Part shown: piece by piece, positions 33,241 through 41,356 of the stretch | Layout: every line of letters starts with the position of its first letter | Position numbering within the stretch: the stretch's first letter is position 1 | Source: Peribacillus cavernae | GTDB lineage: Bacteria; Bacillota; Bacilli; Bacillales; DSM-1321 | Direction: 5' to 3' | NCBI RefSeq assembly: GCF_003989135.1 | Contig: NZ_RYZZ01000030.1 | Coordinates: 107,000-170,999, forward strand | Length of the DNA stretch: 64,000 bases | Translations under genes and position numbers: made by a program | The notes under the pieces: model-generated | What the model was told of the DNA's origin: nothing | Seen by the model: only the letters and a program-made list of their open reading frames with translations | The model's database searches: none

Positions 33241-34878
33241 TTATACCTTTCTGAACATCTTCTCATTTATTATTTCACGAAGGCGGAACTTCTTGATCTT
33301 TCCGCTCGGTGTTCTTGGGAAATCATCTATAATTTCTAAATGCTCCGGCCAATATTGCTTCGCCATCCCTTTTTCTGATAAAAGTTCTGCCATTGTCTGC
33401 ATCGTAAGCGGTGTCTTGCCGGGCTTCATGCTAATGAAGGCACAGGCTTTTTCCTGAAGGCGGGCATCAGGCATGGCAATGATTTGGACAGTGGAAATAT
33501 CCGGATGTTCGTATAAGACATTTTCAACATAAGCGACCGGGATATTCTCACCGCCGCGAATGATGATATCTTTATTGCGCCCGGTGATTCGAATGTATCC
33601 GTCCTCGTCCATTGTAGCCCGGTCCCCGGTGATAAACCAGCCATTGTCAAACTCAGACCTTGTCAGCTCCATTTGCTTTAAATACCCGACAAATAAAGCA
33701 GGGCCTCTGCAGAGCAAACTACCTTCCTCATGTGGAGGGAGCGTGTTTCCAAGGGCATCCACCACCTTTAACTCCATCCCCGGAAATGGCTTCCCATCGG
33801 TGTTTGTCAGTTTTTCTTCGGTATCATCCATCTGGGTAAAGGTCACCATGCCATTTTCCGTTTGTCCCCAGCCTGAAAGAATTCGGCTTGGAAGTTTTTG
33901 TGCGGCTTGCTTAACGAGAGGTCTAGGAATAGTTGCCCCTACTGCGATAAAAATACACAGCGAGCTTAAATCGAATTTTTCCAATTCCTCCAGCTGGATC
34001 GTATCCTGTAGGAATGGCGTGGCACCTGCTGTTAACGTGATTTTCTCCCTCTCAACCCATTCAATAAATTCCTGCGGATTCCAGATGTCTTGGTACACAC
34101 CTGTTCCGCCATAAATGGCCGGCAAACGGGCCCCATACAGAAATCCGGTTTGATGGGCAAAGGTGGAGGCCATGAAAATGGTATCACTTGGTGTTAACTT
34201 CAGATGATCAACCCAAGTCAAGGAAGAGAACGTAACGGTATTATGGGTATGCATGACTCCTTTTGGCTCCCCTGTCGTACCGGAAGTGAAAATGATTTCG
34301 GTCAGTTCGTTTGGATCATGGGTAATCCGGTCAAGAATCGATGGATCTCTTCGTTCCTCCCAGGGCACTTCCAGCAGCGAAGAGAATGATTTCATGCCAG
34401 TTGGGACGTTGCTGCCAACAACATAAACGTGTTCGATCGAAGGCCATTCAGGCAAAAGCCGATTGACCATTTCCGGATAATTAAATCCGCGGAACTCATC
34501 GGGAACAACAATCATTTTCGATTCTGCCATCCTTACCATGAAGCCGATCTCCCTGTCACGGTAAATCGGAATTAATGGATTGCTGATGGCCCCGATTCTC
34601 GTCACGGCAAAATGCAGGATCACGAATTCATTCCAGTTTGGCAGTTGAAACGAGATCACATCGCCCTTTTTCAAGCCTAATTCAAGCAGTCCTAGGGCTA
34701 CCCTGTCTACCAGCTTGCCAAGCTCCCTATACGTATACCGGCTCTTGTTATCAATAATGGCTAATTTATTCGGGCCTTTTTCAATTGACTCACGCAAATA
34801 GTCGAGGATCGTTTTATTCGGCCATTCTTTCTCGTACTCTTTCCTATAGTCCTCATTCAAAATCGTTTCGAAATTCAT
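33241..34878 (-). CDS. acyl-CoA ligase, cyclohexanecarboxylate-CoA ligase-like (AliA-type)
   Basis: 545-residue AMP-forming ligase. T-S-G-T-T-G-E-P-K-G near 205, G-W-G-Q-T-E-N-G near 335, F-I-T-G-D-R near 425 and P-R-T-P-S-G-K-I-K-K at the end. It would prepare the acid for operon B by making its CoA thioester. An upstream in-frame extension to 35058 overlaps the crotonase gene; GAGGAGG ten bases before the ATG at 34878 marks the likely start. Full-length paralogue of the ligase in operon A (25009-26652). Confidence 0.87.
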   Translation of the reverse strand: MNFETILNEDYRKEYEKEWPNKTILDYLRESIEKGPNKLAIIDNKSRYTYRELGKLVDRVALGLLELGLKKGDVISFQLPNWNEFVILHFAVTRIGAISNPLIPIYRDREIGFMVRMAESKMIVVPDEFRGFNYPEMVNRLLPEWPSIEHVYVVGSNVPTGMKSFSSLLEVPWEERRDPSILDRITHDPNELTEIIFTSGTTGEPKGVMHTHNTVTFSSLTWVDHLKLTPSDTIFMASTFAHQTGFLYGARLPAIYGGTGVYQDIWNPQEFIEWVEREKITLTAGATPFLQDTIQLEELEKFDLSSLCIFIAVGATIPRPLVKQAAQKLPSRILSGWGQTENGMVTFTQMDDTEEKLTNTDGKPFPGMELKVVDALGNTLPPHEEGSLLCRGPALFVGYLKQMELTRSEFDNGWFITGDRATMDEDGYIRITGRNKDIIIRGGENIPVAYVENVLYEHPDISTVQIIAMPDARLQEKACAFISMKPGKTPLTMQTMAELLSEKGMAKQYWPEHLEIIDDFPRTPSGKIKKFRLREIINEKMFRKV

Positions 34879-34915
34879 CAGCTTCAAACCTCCTCGTATA
34901 ATGGGTCCAGCTTCT

Positions 34916-35713
34916 TTATTTTCTGAATTTCTTGAAGTCAACCGGTCTTTTTTCGACAAAAGCATTTTTCCCTTCCGCAGATTCTTCGGTCCTGTAAAAC
35001 ATGGCCAAACTTCCCATGGATAGCTGCGAAATTCCTTCAATGTTAGCGGAATCGGCATTAAACGAATATTTCAGCATTTTTAATGCTGTCGGGCTCTTTT
35101 CAAGGATTTTTCCAGCCCACTCCTCAGCTACCGCCATCAGGTCACCTTGAGGGACGATTTTATTGACTAGTCCCATTTCCTTCGCTTCCTGGGCAGAGTA
35201 TTGTTCGCATAGATACCAGATTTCCCTTGCCTTCTTTTCACCGACAATCCGTGAAAGATAAGCAGAACCAAAGCCCGCATCATAGCTTCCGACCTTAGGG
35301 CCGCTTTGGCCGAAAATGGCGTTTTCAGCTGCAATCGTTAAATCACAAACCACGTGAAGAACATGGCCGCCTCCAATCGCATACCCGTTCACCGCGGCAA
35401 TTACGGGCTTCGGTATGGCGCGGATCACATGGTGAAGCGCTTCCACTTCTAACCCGATTCCGTTCCCTAACCCTCCCGAGCTGCCGTATCCGTTATCTCC
35501 TTTTTCTTTCTGGTCACCACCGGTACAAAATGCCTTCTCACCGGCACCTGTCAGAATCACAGCGCCAATTCTGTTATCGTCCCAGGCATCACGGAAGCAC
35601 GAAATTAATTCTTTGACCGTTTGCGCCCGAAAAGCATTATAAATATTAGGGCGGTTAATCGTGATCTTCGCAATTCCGTTATCCTTTTCATAAAGAACAT
35701 CTGTCAATTCCAT
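34916..35713 (-). CDS. badI: BadI-like 2-ketocyclohexanecarboxyl-CoA hydrolase (crotonase family)
   Basis: 265-residue crotonase that closely follows the BadI pattern as I remember it: N-A-F-R-A-Q-T near 27, F-C-T-G-G-D-Q near 66, P-K-P-V-I-A-A-V-N-G-Y-A-I-G-G-G near 105, F-G-Q-S-G-P-K-V-G-S near 140 and V-G-E-K-K-A-R-E-I-W-Y near 165. BadI hydrolytically opens the 2-oxocyclohexane ring to pimeloyl-CoA. Hydratase-type second Glu is absent, as in BadI and MenB. With the BadH-like gene, CoA ligase and dehydrogenase in one operon, ring cleavage is the most likely role. GGAGGG precedes the ATG at 35713. Confidence 0.83.
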   Translation of the reverse strand: MELTDVLYEKDNGIAKITINRPNIYNAFRAQTVKELISCFRDAWDDNRIGAVILTGAGEKAFCTGGDQKEKGDNGYGSSGGLGNGIGLEVEALHHVIRAIPKPVIAAVNGYAIGGGHVLHVVCDLTIAAENAIFGQSGPKVGSYDAGFGSAYLSRIVGEKKAREIWYLCEQYSAQEAKEMGLVNKIVPQGDLMAVAEEWAGKILEKSPTALKMLKYSFNADSANIEGISQLSMGSLAMFYRTEESAEGKNAFVEKRPVDFKKFRK

Positions 35714-35743
35714 CTTGAATCCCTCCATTTTTTGGTGAAAAAA

Positions 35744-36145
35744 TTATATTACTTTCAGAATGAATTGCCCTCTTATGACTTCAATGCCGGATTCATTGAT
35801 GCATTGCACTCTTTGGATAATCCAATTCATTTGCCGGTTCAGATCGATAATTTCTACTTCTACCGTAATCGTGTCCCCGATATGAACAGGATATGTGAAT
35901 ACTAATTCCTTTTTGATTACGATCGTAGCAACACCCGCCAGCTCTTTGCTAATCACTTCGCTAATGACACTTTCGCTTAAAATCCACGGAACGAACGCCC
36001 GTTGATTGGGTTTCTTTGAAAAGTCCTGGCTGTACACCTCATTAAAATCCTTTGTTAGCACATTCCATCGCTTTACATCAATTTTTGTAAAGGTTCTTTG
36101 CAATCTGGCAATATGACCGATAAAAAAGTGTTCAACATTTCCCAT
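35744..36145 (-). CDS. MaoC-like hotdog protein lacking the catalytic His
   Basis: 133-residue single hotdog domain of the MaoC dehydratase/hydratase type. In the hydratase-2 motif region, T-K-D-F-N-E-V-Y near residue 40 keeps the Asp and Asn but has Tyr where the catalytic His is expected, and the following G-H-G-type loop reads A-F-V-P-W-I. The end has the family strands (V-H-I-G-D-T-I-T-V-E-V-E-I near 85). It resembles the protein at 38940-39362, which also lacks His. It may be a thioester-binding or partner subunit instead of a hydratase. Lies between the dehydrogenase and BadI-like genes. Confidence 0.78.
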   Translation of the reverse strand: MGNVEHFFIGHIARLQRTFTKIDVKRWNVLTKDFNEVYSQDFSKKPNQRAFVPWILSESVISEVISKELAGVATIVIKKELVFTYPVHIGDTITVEVEIIDLNRQMNWIIQRVQCINESGIEVIRGQFILKVI

Positions 36146-36164
36146 CGATAAAAAGTCTCCTATA

Positions 36165-37319
36165 TTAATAGGAACGAAAATCTTTTCCGATTAGCTCTCT
36201 AGCAATAACCATTTGATTAACCTGGGCGGTTCCATCGCCGATCTCCAAGCCGATTACATCACGGAGCCTTTGTTCAATAGGCATTTCCTTTGTATACGCG
36301 TAATGACCATTTAACAGCATACATTCATGTATCGCTTCCTGGCTCAATTTCGGGCCCAGCCACTTTACGGACGCTGCCTCTTTCGTATGTTTTTTTTCCT
36401 GGTCACGCAGCCAAAGGCCCCGATAGGCCTGCCATTTGATTAATTCCAATTGTGTAAAATGAGTCACGATTGGGAATGATACTCCCTGGAATTTAGCCAA
36501 TGGCCGCCCGAAAGCATGCCTGGTTTTGACATGTTCAATTGTTTCATCAATGCTTTGGAAGGCCGCCCCGATACATTGTAAACCGATTAATAACCGGCTT
36601 AAATCAAAACCGTTCATCACCTGGGTGAATCCCTTATTTTCAAGTCCGATTATATTTTCTTCCGGGACTTCCACATCGTTTAAATAAATGGACCCCCTTC
36701 CAATCGGAACATTTCCCATGTCTTCATAGCCTTTACATTCCACCCCTGGAAGGTCAGCAGGAACAATAAATGCGCTGATCCCCCTGCTGCCTGAATCCGG
36801 ATCGGTTTTGGCAAAAACGATGAAGGCATCTGCGATTGTCGCAGCGCTGATGCCTGACTTCTCTCCGTTTAAAAGATAATGATTGCCTTTATGTATGGCA
36901 GTAGAGCGGATACCTGCTACATCACTTCCAGCCGCCGGCTCCGTTATGGCAATCCCGACAATTTTATCGCCGCTGGCAATCTGGGGAAGCCATGTTTTTT
37001 TCAAGCGACCTGTCGCATGGTTTGCAATGATTTCAGAAACCAAAGCGTTTAGCATCACAGCATATGTTAAGTTAAAATCGCCGCGTCCAATTTCTTCAGC
37101 TGCAATTCCCGCTATTACACAATCGGCACCGCTTCCCCCATACTCTTCAGGAACGCGGAGACCGTTCACACCCAGTTCCCCAAGCCTTTTCCACAAATGC
37201 CGCGGATGCTTATGTTCCCTATCCCATTTTGTATACTGTGGAAGCAGCTCATGTAAGGAAAAATCTCTAAGCATAGCCTGAAAAGATTCTTGTTCTTGAT
37301 TAAACGAAAAATTTAACAC
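36165..37319 (-). CDS. acyl-CoA dehydrogenase, cyclohexanecarboxyl-CoA dehydrogenase candidate (AliB-type)
   Basis: First gene of operon B; 384 residues, FAD-dependent. It has I-A-I-T-E-P-A-A-G-S-D near 125, E-K-S-G-I-S near 155 where most members have K-x-[FW]-I-[TS], the R-H-A-F-G-R-P region near 270 and I-G-D-G-T near 361 in place of Y-E-G-T, so the catalytic base would be Asp. Such Asp variants are known among dehydrogenases for ring-bearing acyl-CoAs, but specific activity is inferred. GTG start after GGGAGG, only about 23 bases from the predicted start of transcription at the sigma-54 promoter. Confidence 0.88.
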   Translation of the reverse strand: MLNFSFNQEQESFQAMLRDFSLHELLPQYTKWDREHKHPRHLWKRLGELGVNGLRVPEEYGGSGADCVIAGIAAEEIGRGDFNLTYAVMLNALVSEIIANHATGRLKKTWLPQIASGDKIVGIAITEPAAGSDVAGIRSTAIHKGNHYLLNGEKSGISAATIADAFIVFAKTDPDSGSRGISAFIVPADLPGVECKGYEDMGNVPIGRGSIYLNDVEVPEENIIGLENKGFTQVMNGFDLSRLLIGLQCIGAAFQSIDETIEHVKTRHAFGRPLAKFQGVSFPIVTHFTQLELIKWQAYRGLWLRDQEKKHTKEAASVKWLGPKLSQEAIHECMLLNGHYAYTKEMPIEQRLRDVIGLEIGDGTAQVNQMVIARELIGKDFRSY

Positions 37320-37352
37320 TGGCAGCTATCCCTCCCTTTATTTAATATAAAA

Positions 37353-37368
37353 TGCAAATGGCGTGCCA
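37353..37368 (-). promoter_or_regulatory. sigma-54 (-24/-12) promoter of operon B
   Basis: On the minus strand TGGCACG, four bases, TTGCA matches the sigma-54 consensus exactly; the GG lies at 37366-37367 and the GC at 37354-37355. It is 34 bases upstream of the dehydrogenase start codon, in the short gap after the activator's terminator. Confidence 0.9.
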
Positions 37369-37410
37369 ACTCCCATTTGGCGATCTATTAAGGTTCAAAA
37401 ATCAATTTTT

Positions 37411-37457
37411 TCGCAAATCTGCTATTTCTTCGCAGAATTGCAAAGCATGATTGCGAT
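37411..37457. promoter_or_regulatory. candidate enhancer site for the sigma-54 activator
   Basis: Two similar elements, CGCAAATCTGC (37412-37422) and CGCAGAATTGC (37431-37441), the first nearly the inverse complement of the second, followed by TTGCGAT at 37451-37457. They lie about 45-90 bases upstream of the -24 element, in the usual range for an upstream activator sequence. Confidence 0.45.
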
Positions 37458-37485
37458 AAAAAGAAATGGATAACTATAAACGCAA

Positions 37486-37530
37486 AATAACCTGCCGGAA
37501 GAAAAATCTGTTTTTTCCCGGCAAGTTATT
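37486..37530 (-). terminator. terminator of the sigma-54 activator gene
   Basis: Thirteen-base stem with one mismatch (37486-37498 / 37518-37530), beginning 60 bases past the activator stop. It insulates the activator gene from the operon B promoter just beyond. Confidence 0.75.
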
Positions 37531-37589
37531 CGTTTTCTAATGTGGTGTATATTATTCAATGCATACTGTCCTTTATGATGTACTATTTT

Positions 37590-38927
37590 TTACTTCAAAT
37601 TATATTTTGCTATTTTCCGGTATAAACTCGCTAAATGGATGTCCAGTTTCTGTGCTGCCAGTGTACGATTGCCGTCACATTCCCTTAATGCACGGGCAAT
37701 CGCTGAAACTTCAGCCTTCCGCACTTCTTCCACCAAACTTAATAGAGTGCTTTCATTGCTTTCAGATTGCTCATCTGCCCTATTTAAAATCAGAGGCATA
37801 TATAAACTGTGAACTGCAAGAGTAGGTCCATCCACCATATTCATTTCCCGTTCAATATACGCTTTTAATTCACGGATATTGCCCGGCCACTCATGATTCA
37901 GGATCCATTCTTGGAGCTCAGGTTCAATGTACTTTACATTCTGGTTTAACTTTTCATTGAACTCATCAATAAAATGATAGGTTAGCGGAAGGATGTCTTC
38001 TTTTCTTTGTCGGAGAGAAGGGATTTTCAATTCAAACACATATAAACGGTAATATAGATCTTGGCGGAACTTTCCTTCCTGAACCAGTGTTTTTAGATCA
38101 CGGTTCGTCGCCGCAACAATGCGGATATCAACAAGCTTGCTTCCTGTTCCCCCCAGCCGTTCCACCTCGCGTTCCTGCAAAACACGCAGCAGCTTGCCCT
38201 GGGCTTGATAGGTAAGTTCAGATATTTCATCTAAAAAAAGCGTGCCATTTTGTGCCTGTTCAATTTTACCGGGCTTTCCTTCTTTTTTTGCACCGCTGAA
38301 TGCCCCTGCTTCATAGCCAAAAACTTCAGACTCAAATAATTCATCTGGTATGGCTGCACAATTGACGGCAACAAAGGGATGGCTTTTTCTGCTGCTTAGT
38401 TCGTGAATGGCCTGCGCAAATAATTCCTTGCCCGTCCCGCTCTCACCTGTAATCAGTACAGTTGAGTTGCTTGTGGCGATTCTCGCTGCCAATTCCTTGA
38501 TTTGGGCAATCGCCTGGCTTTCCCCAGTAATTTCTTCAAAACTGTAGCGAGAGCTGTTTCGGGCTTCTTTCTTTACCTTTGGTTTATCCAGCGCATTAGC
38601 AAAAGAAATGATTTCGGATCGGTCGACTTCATCAACCCTTAGAATGACATGGTACAAATTATGATTTAATTCCTGAGTCACTCTAATTAAACAAGCATAT
38701 CCGAAAACCAACCCGAAAATAACCGGTTTTCGGCCGAAGCTTTGTTTGTAGTTTTTTAAAGGAATGCCCTGAATCACATGGTCAATGGGGACATCAGCCA
38801 ATTCTGACTGTTTAACTGAGAACTGTTGGCAAAAACCAGGACTGACACCCATTACGATTCCATTTTCATCGGATACCAAATACCCCCAATCCTCTATCTG
38901 CTTTTGCACAGGTTTTACATTCTCCAT
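37590..38927 (-). CDS. sigma-54-dependent transcriptional activator with N-terminal PAS-like domain
   Basis: 445-residue enhancer-binding protein. Residues about 10-120 form a PAS-like sensor that starts W-G-Y-L-V-S-D-E-N-G; no receiver domain is present, so it probably binds a small molecule. The AAA+ domain shows Walker A G-E-S-G-T-G-K-E near 165, the sigma-54 contact loop as G-A-F-S-G-A near 212 (usual GAFTGA), Walker B T-L-F-L-D-E-I-S near 235 and R-x-D-L-Y-Y-R-L near 290. The end is a Fis-type helix-turn-helix (G-N-R-T-L-A-A-Q-K-L). It shares a transcript with a MaoC-like gene (12-base gap) and sits immediately upstream of the operon with the matching promoter. Confidence 0.93.
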   Translation of the reverse strand: MENVKPVQKQIEDWGYLVSDENGIVMGVSPGFCQQFSVKQSELADVPIDHVIQGIPLKNYKQSFGRKPVIFGLVFGYACLIRVTQELNHNLYHVILRVDEVDRSEIISFANALDKPKVKKEARNSSRYSFEEITGESQAIAQIKELAARIATSNSTVLITGESGTGKELFAQAIHELSSRKSHPFVAVNCAAIPDELFESEVFGYEAGAFSGAKKEGKPGKIEQAQNGTLFLDEISELTYQAQGKLLRVLQEREVERLGGTGSKLVDIRIVAATNRDLKTLVQEGKFRQDLYYRLYVFELKIPSLRQRKEDILPLTYHFIDEFNEKLNQNVKYIEPELQEWILNHEWPGNIRELKAYIEREMNMVDGPTLAVHSLYMPLILNRADEQSESNESTLLSLVEEVRKAEVSAIARALRECDGNRTLAAQKLDIHLASLYRKIAKYNLK

Positions 38928-38939
38928 TTATATCACCCA

Positions 38940-39362
38940 TCAACTGTGATTGGATAAAACTAAGATCACAACTTGTCCTTTAACAACTTCATTTCCTGTC
39001 TGATTATAGCAAGTCACCTTTTGGGTAACCCAATTCCTAGCCAAATTAATATCTATAATCTCAAGTTCTGCGGTAATCTCATCCCCTACATGAACCGGGT
39101 GGTAGAAAACTAATTCCTTCTGCAGTAAAATACAGGCACCGCCAGGAAGCTTTTCGCTAATCACTTGTGTAATCAAACCTTCTGTTAATAAACCAGGAAC
39201 AATTGGCTTCTCATAATATTTTTTCCATCCATCTTCATTTGGCTGGTAAACAGGACTAAAATCCTTTGTCAATTCATTGCATAACCGAACATCCGATTCC
39301 GTAAATATGCGCTGCAACCGGGCAATTTGTCCCGTAAACATTTCTGCAATAACTAGGTTCAT
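38940..39362 (-). CDS. MaoC-like hotdog protein lacking the catalytic His (second copy)
   Basis: 140-residue relative of 35744-36145, reading T-K-D-F-S-P-V-Y near residue 44 (Asp kept, His replaced by Tyr) and I-V-P-G-L-L near 72, where the Gly of the usual G-H-G loop is retained. Strand V-H-V-G-D-E-I-T-A-E-L-E-I follows. The two proteins could form a heterodimer. Located just before the activator gene and apparently transcribed with it, so it may be linked to sensing or to the same pathway. RBS GGGAG. Confidence 0.78.
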   Translation of the reverse strand: MNLVIAEMFTGQIARLQRIFTESDVRLCNELTKDFSPVYQPNEDGWKKYYEKPIVPGLLTEGLITQVISEKLPGGACILLQKELVFYHPVHVGDEITAELEIIDINLARNWVTQKVTCYNQTGNEVVKGQVVILVLSNHS

Positions 39363-39453
39363 TTTATGCTCTCCCTCTTATGGTAATTTCTGAATTCCAT
39401 CCTCGTTAAAAACTTTACACCTTATTGGAATGTAGAATAAGGAATGGGAATGA

Positions 39454-40431
39454 TCATGACCTCGTATATATGTAAACGCCATTGATTTTCTGCTTAGCAC
39501 ATTCCCCTCTACTTACTAAATACTCTAAATGAGCTATGGTTTCTCCTATCGCGAATCTCATCTCGTGTGCATTAAAATTCCGCGCAAATAAATGTCGGCA
39601 ACTATCATAAACAGAAGAAGGGGAACGGATGATTTCGAGCAGCCTGGTAAGCCGTTCATCATGATGATGAATTATCTCATCAATTCTATTATTTGCATTC
39701 ATAAAATGCTTGCCATGTGAAGGAATGACATATTCCGCTTCAAGTCTCTTAAATTTTTTAAGAGATTCCAAGAATTTTTCAAGTGGATTTTTCTCACCAT
39801 GAAAATGATAGGAAATATTAGGTGTAATTCTCGGCAAAATATGATCGGTTGAAAATAGTACACTTTTTTCTTTGTTAAATAGACAAATAAGCCCGTCTGA
39901 ATGCCCTGGAGCCTCTAAAACCTCATATTCATATTTCCCAAAAACAATTTTATCACCTTCTTGTAAATCCCCTTCAACTCTGGGATGTGGAGTAACAAGC
40001 GGGTTAAATCCGCCTTCATTACCGGCCATTGCATTTGCAACATCTTGAGGAATCCCGCATTTGTAATAATGTTCACGTAAGGAGTCGATATTCCTTTCGC
40101 CCCAATTCCGCAGGGCAGTATGTTTATCGGTTTCCGTCATAAATACGTCAGCCCCTGTTAATTCCTGGAGCTTCCCGGCAAAGCCGTAATGATCAGGATG
40201 ATAATGGGTAATAATGATCTGGGTAACATCTTTGTTTTCTATCAAGGGAATCCACTTGTTTTCAGCTGCTGAATTGTGCAGTCCAGCATCCACTATCGTC
40301 CACCCATTTTCTCCTTCGGCCATAAAACAATTAACATGATTTAATCTGAAAGGCAGATCAATCGTGACATATGATACTTCTAAGCTTTCAAAAATGGATC
40401 TCACCTCCGTCAGCAAGTTCAGCTTCATCAA
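39454..40431 (-). CDS. metallo-beta-lactamase-fold hydrolase
   Basis: 325-residue MBL-fold protein of the glyoxalase II/thioesterase-like group. The metal-binding motif T-H-Y-H-P-D-H lies near residue 100 with D-A-G near 67, H near 170 in E-A-P-G-H-S-D-G, Asp in S-T-D-H near 202 and a late His in P-S-H-G-K-H near 250. A C-terminal segment (about 255-320) is helical as in thioester-cleaving relatives. It could hydrolyse a CoA thioester to recycle CoA. The start is uncertain: a near-perfect GGAGGTGAG lies inside the first codons with no ordinary start codon right after it, so the upstream TTG/ATG pair was kept. Confidence 0.82.
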   Translation of the reverse strand: MMKLNLLTEVRSIFESLEVSYVTIDLPFRLNHVNCFMAEGENGWTIVDAGLHNSAAENKWIPLIENKDVTQIIITHYHPDHYGFAGKLQELTGADVFMTETDKHTALRNWGERNIDSLREHYYKCGIPQDVANAMAGNEGGFNPLVTPHPRVEGDLQEGDKIVFGKYEYEVLEAPGHSDGLICLFNKEKSVLFSTDHILPRITPNISYHFHGEKNPLEKFLESLKKFKRLEAEYVIPSHGKHFMNANNRIDEIIHHHDERLTRLLEIIRSPSSVYDSCRHLFARNFNAHEMRFAIGETIAHLEYLVSRGECAKQKINGVYIYTRS

Positions 40432-40576
40432 TTTGATGAAAGCTAAACTTGCTTTCTTTTATAATCATTGGGAGACTCTTTATACAAATTAATAAATCGA
40501 TCAATCCTTTTCACCCCTAAATAGAAATGTTTTAGTAATTTACAGCAAATATTTATGGTTATGAGAATTTCTATAA

Positions 40577-40700
40577 CTAACTCATTTCTCTTTTTTGTGT
40601 CCATTCTCCTGTTTGGCCGGTAAAAAACTTTCGGTAAGTATGATTAAGCGCCCCAAAATAGGAAAGACCCGATCCTATCAATCCCAATTTCTTAATGAAA
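40577..40700 (-). pseudogene. C-terminal remnant of an AraC-type regulator
   Basis: About 40 codons ending at the stop 40577-40579 read G-S-G-L-S-Y-F-G-A-L-N then Y-R-K-F-F-T-G-Q-T-G-E-W, the last helix and tail of an AraC DNA-binding domain. No start or first helix-turn-helix is left. Part of the gene graveyard between 40.5 and 43.4 kb. Confidence 0.6.
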
Positions 40701-40798
40701 AAAAGAGGGATAGGTGTGCGTTATAATTCAAATCATTCGATAGACCAAGGCTTTAAATACCCGATTACTTCATATTTCCTCTTTTTTATGGTGACAAA

Positions 40799-40843
40799 GT
40801 TCACTTATATTCTATCGAGGTTTTTTATGAAATATATCAATTC
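40799..40843. repeat. direct repeat, left copy
   Basis: A 45-base stretch that recurs at 42016-42060 with about seven differences; the shared core is TTATATTCT, one variable base, TCGAGGTTTTT. The two copies enclose the FMN reductase pseudogene and the toxin/immunity-like pair. Confidence 0.65.
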
Positions 40844-40870
40844 ATACTGCAGTCGGTTTTCTATGCCCAA

Positions 40871-40918
40871 AAATAAAGCGGCAGGAGCCTTCCAGTTTTC
40901 TGGAAAGTTTCTGCCGCT
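40871..40918 (-). terminator. terminator next to the FMN reductase pseudogene
   Basis: Stem 40877-40884 / 40911-40918 plus an inner paired stem, followed on the minus strand by a T-rich run. It directly abuts the ancestral stop of the reductase pseudogene. Confidence 0.7.
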
Positions 40919-41356
40919 CTACCGTTGTTTCTTTAATGCACCGCTCCATGCAATACCTGATCAAGCATCGAGTTTACTGAGTCTAGTGATAGGCAACCGG
41001 CTTGAATTCGCTAAAGTTCTCGAAATAGGGACAGCGAAACCTGGGCACGCACATCGGCAACCTGCAGCTCAGCCATTATAAGCCTTAGATTCTCAGCAGC
41101 GCGTGTACCACCCGTGCTTCCAAAGCCAACAAAACCCGGCGACCTTATTGTTCCATTCATTATACAAGAAATCAATGGCGTTCTTCAATGCCCTGCTTGT
41201 TGCATGATTGTACTCGGGAGTCACCGAATACATAGCCATCAAGGGAAGCAATCTTTTCGGATCTGACCTTGGTATGACTGGTCCTCTAAAAACAATTTCC
41301 ATACTAGATAACTTTTCCATGAGCAAGCGAGCTAACCCCAAATGGTATTGTGCCAT
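40919..41356 (-). pseudogene. frameshifted NADPH-dependent FMN reductase
   Basis: Fragments of an FMN reductase are readable in order but in different frames: S-V-T-P-E-Y-N-H then L-K-N-A-I-D-F-L-Y near 41180-41240, F-V-G-F-G-S-T-G-G-T-R-A-A-E-N-L-R near 41100, then E-N-F-S-E-F-K-P, and the C-terminus W-S-G-A-L-K-K-Q-R ending at 40919. The N-terminal third is missing or unrecognisable. At least three frame changes and one internal stop, so not functional. Confidence 0.85.

Noticed and set aside
34879..35058. A 60-residue N-terminal extension of the CoA ligase at 33241
   Set aside because: It overlaps the end of the BadI-like gene in another frame and has no ligase similarity; the GAGGAGG site points to 34878.
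40695..41081. A 128-codon plus-strand reading frame
   Set aside because: It runs antisense to the FMN reductase pseudogene and through a repeat and terminator; no protein-like features.
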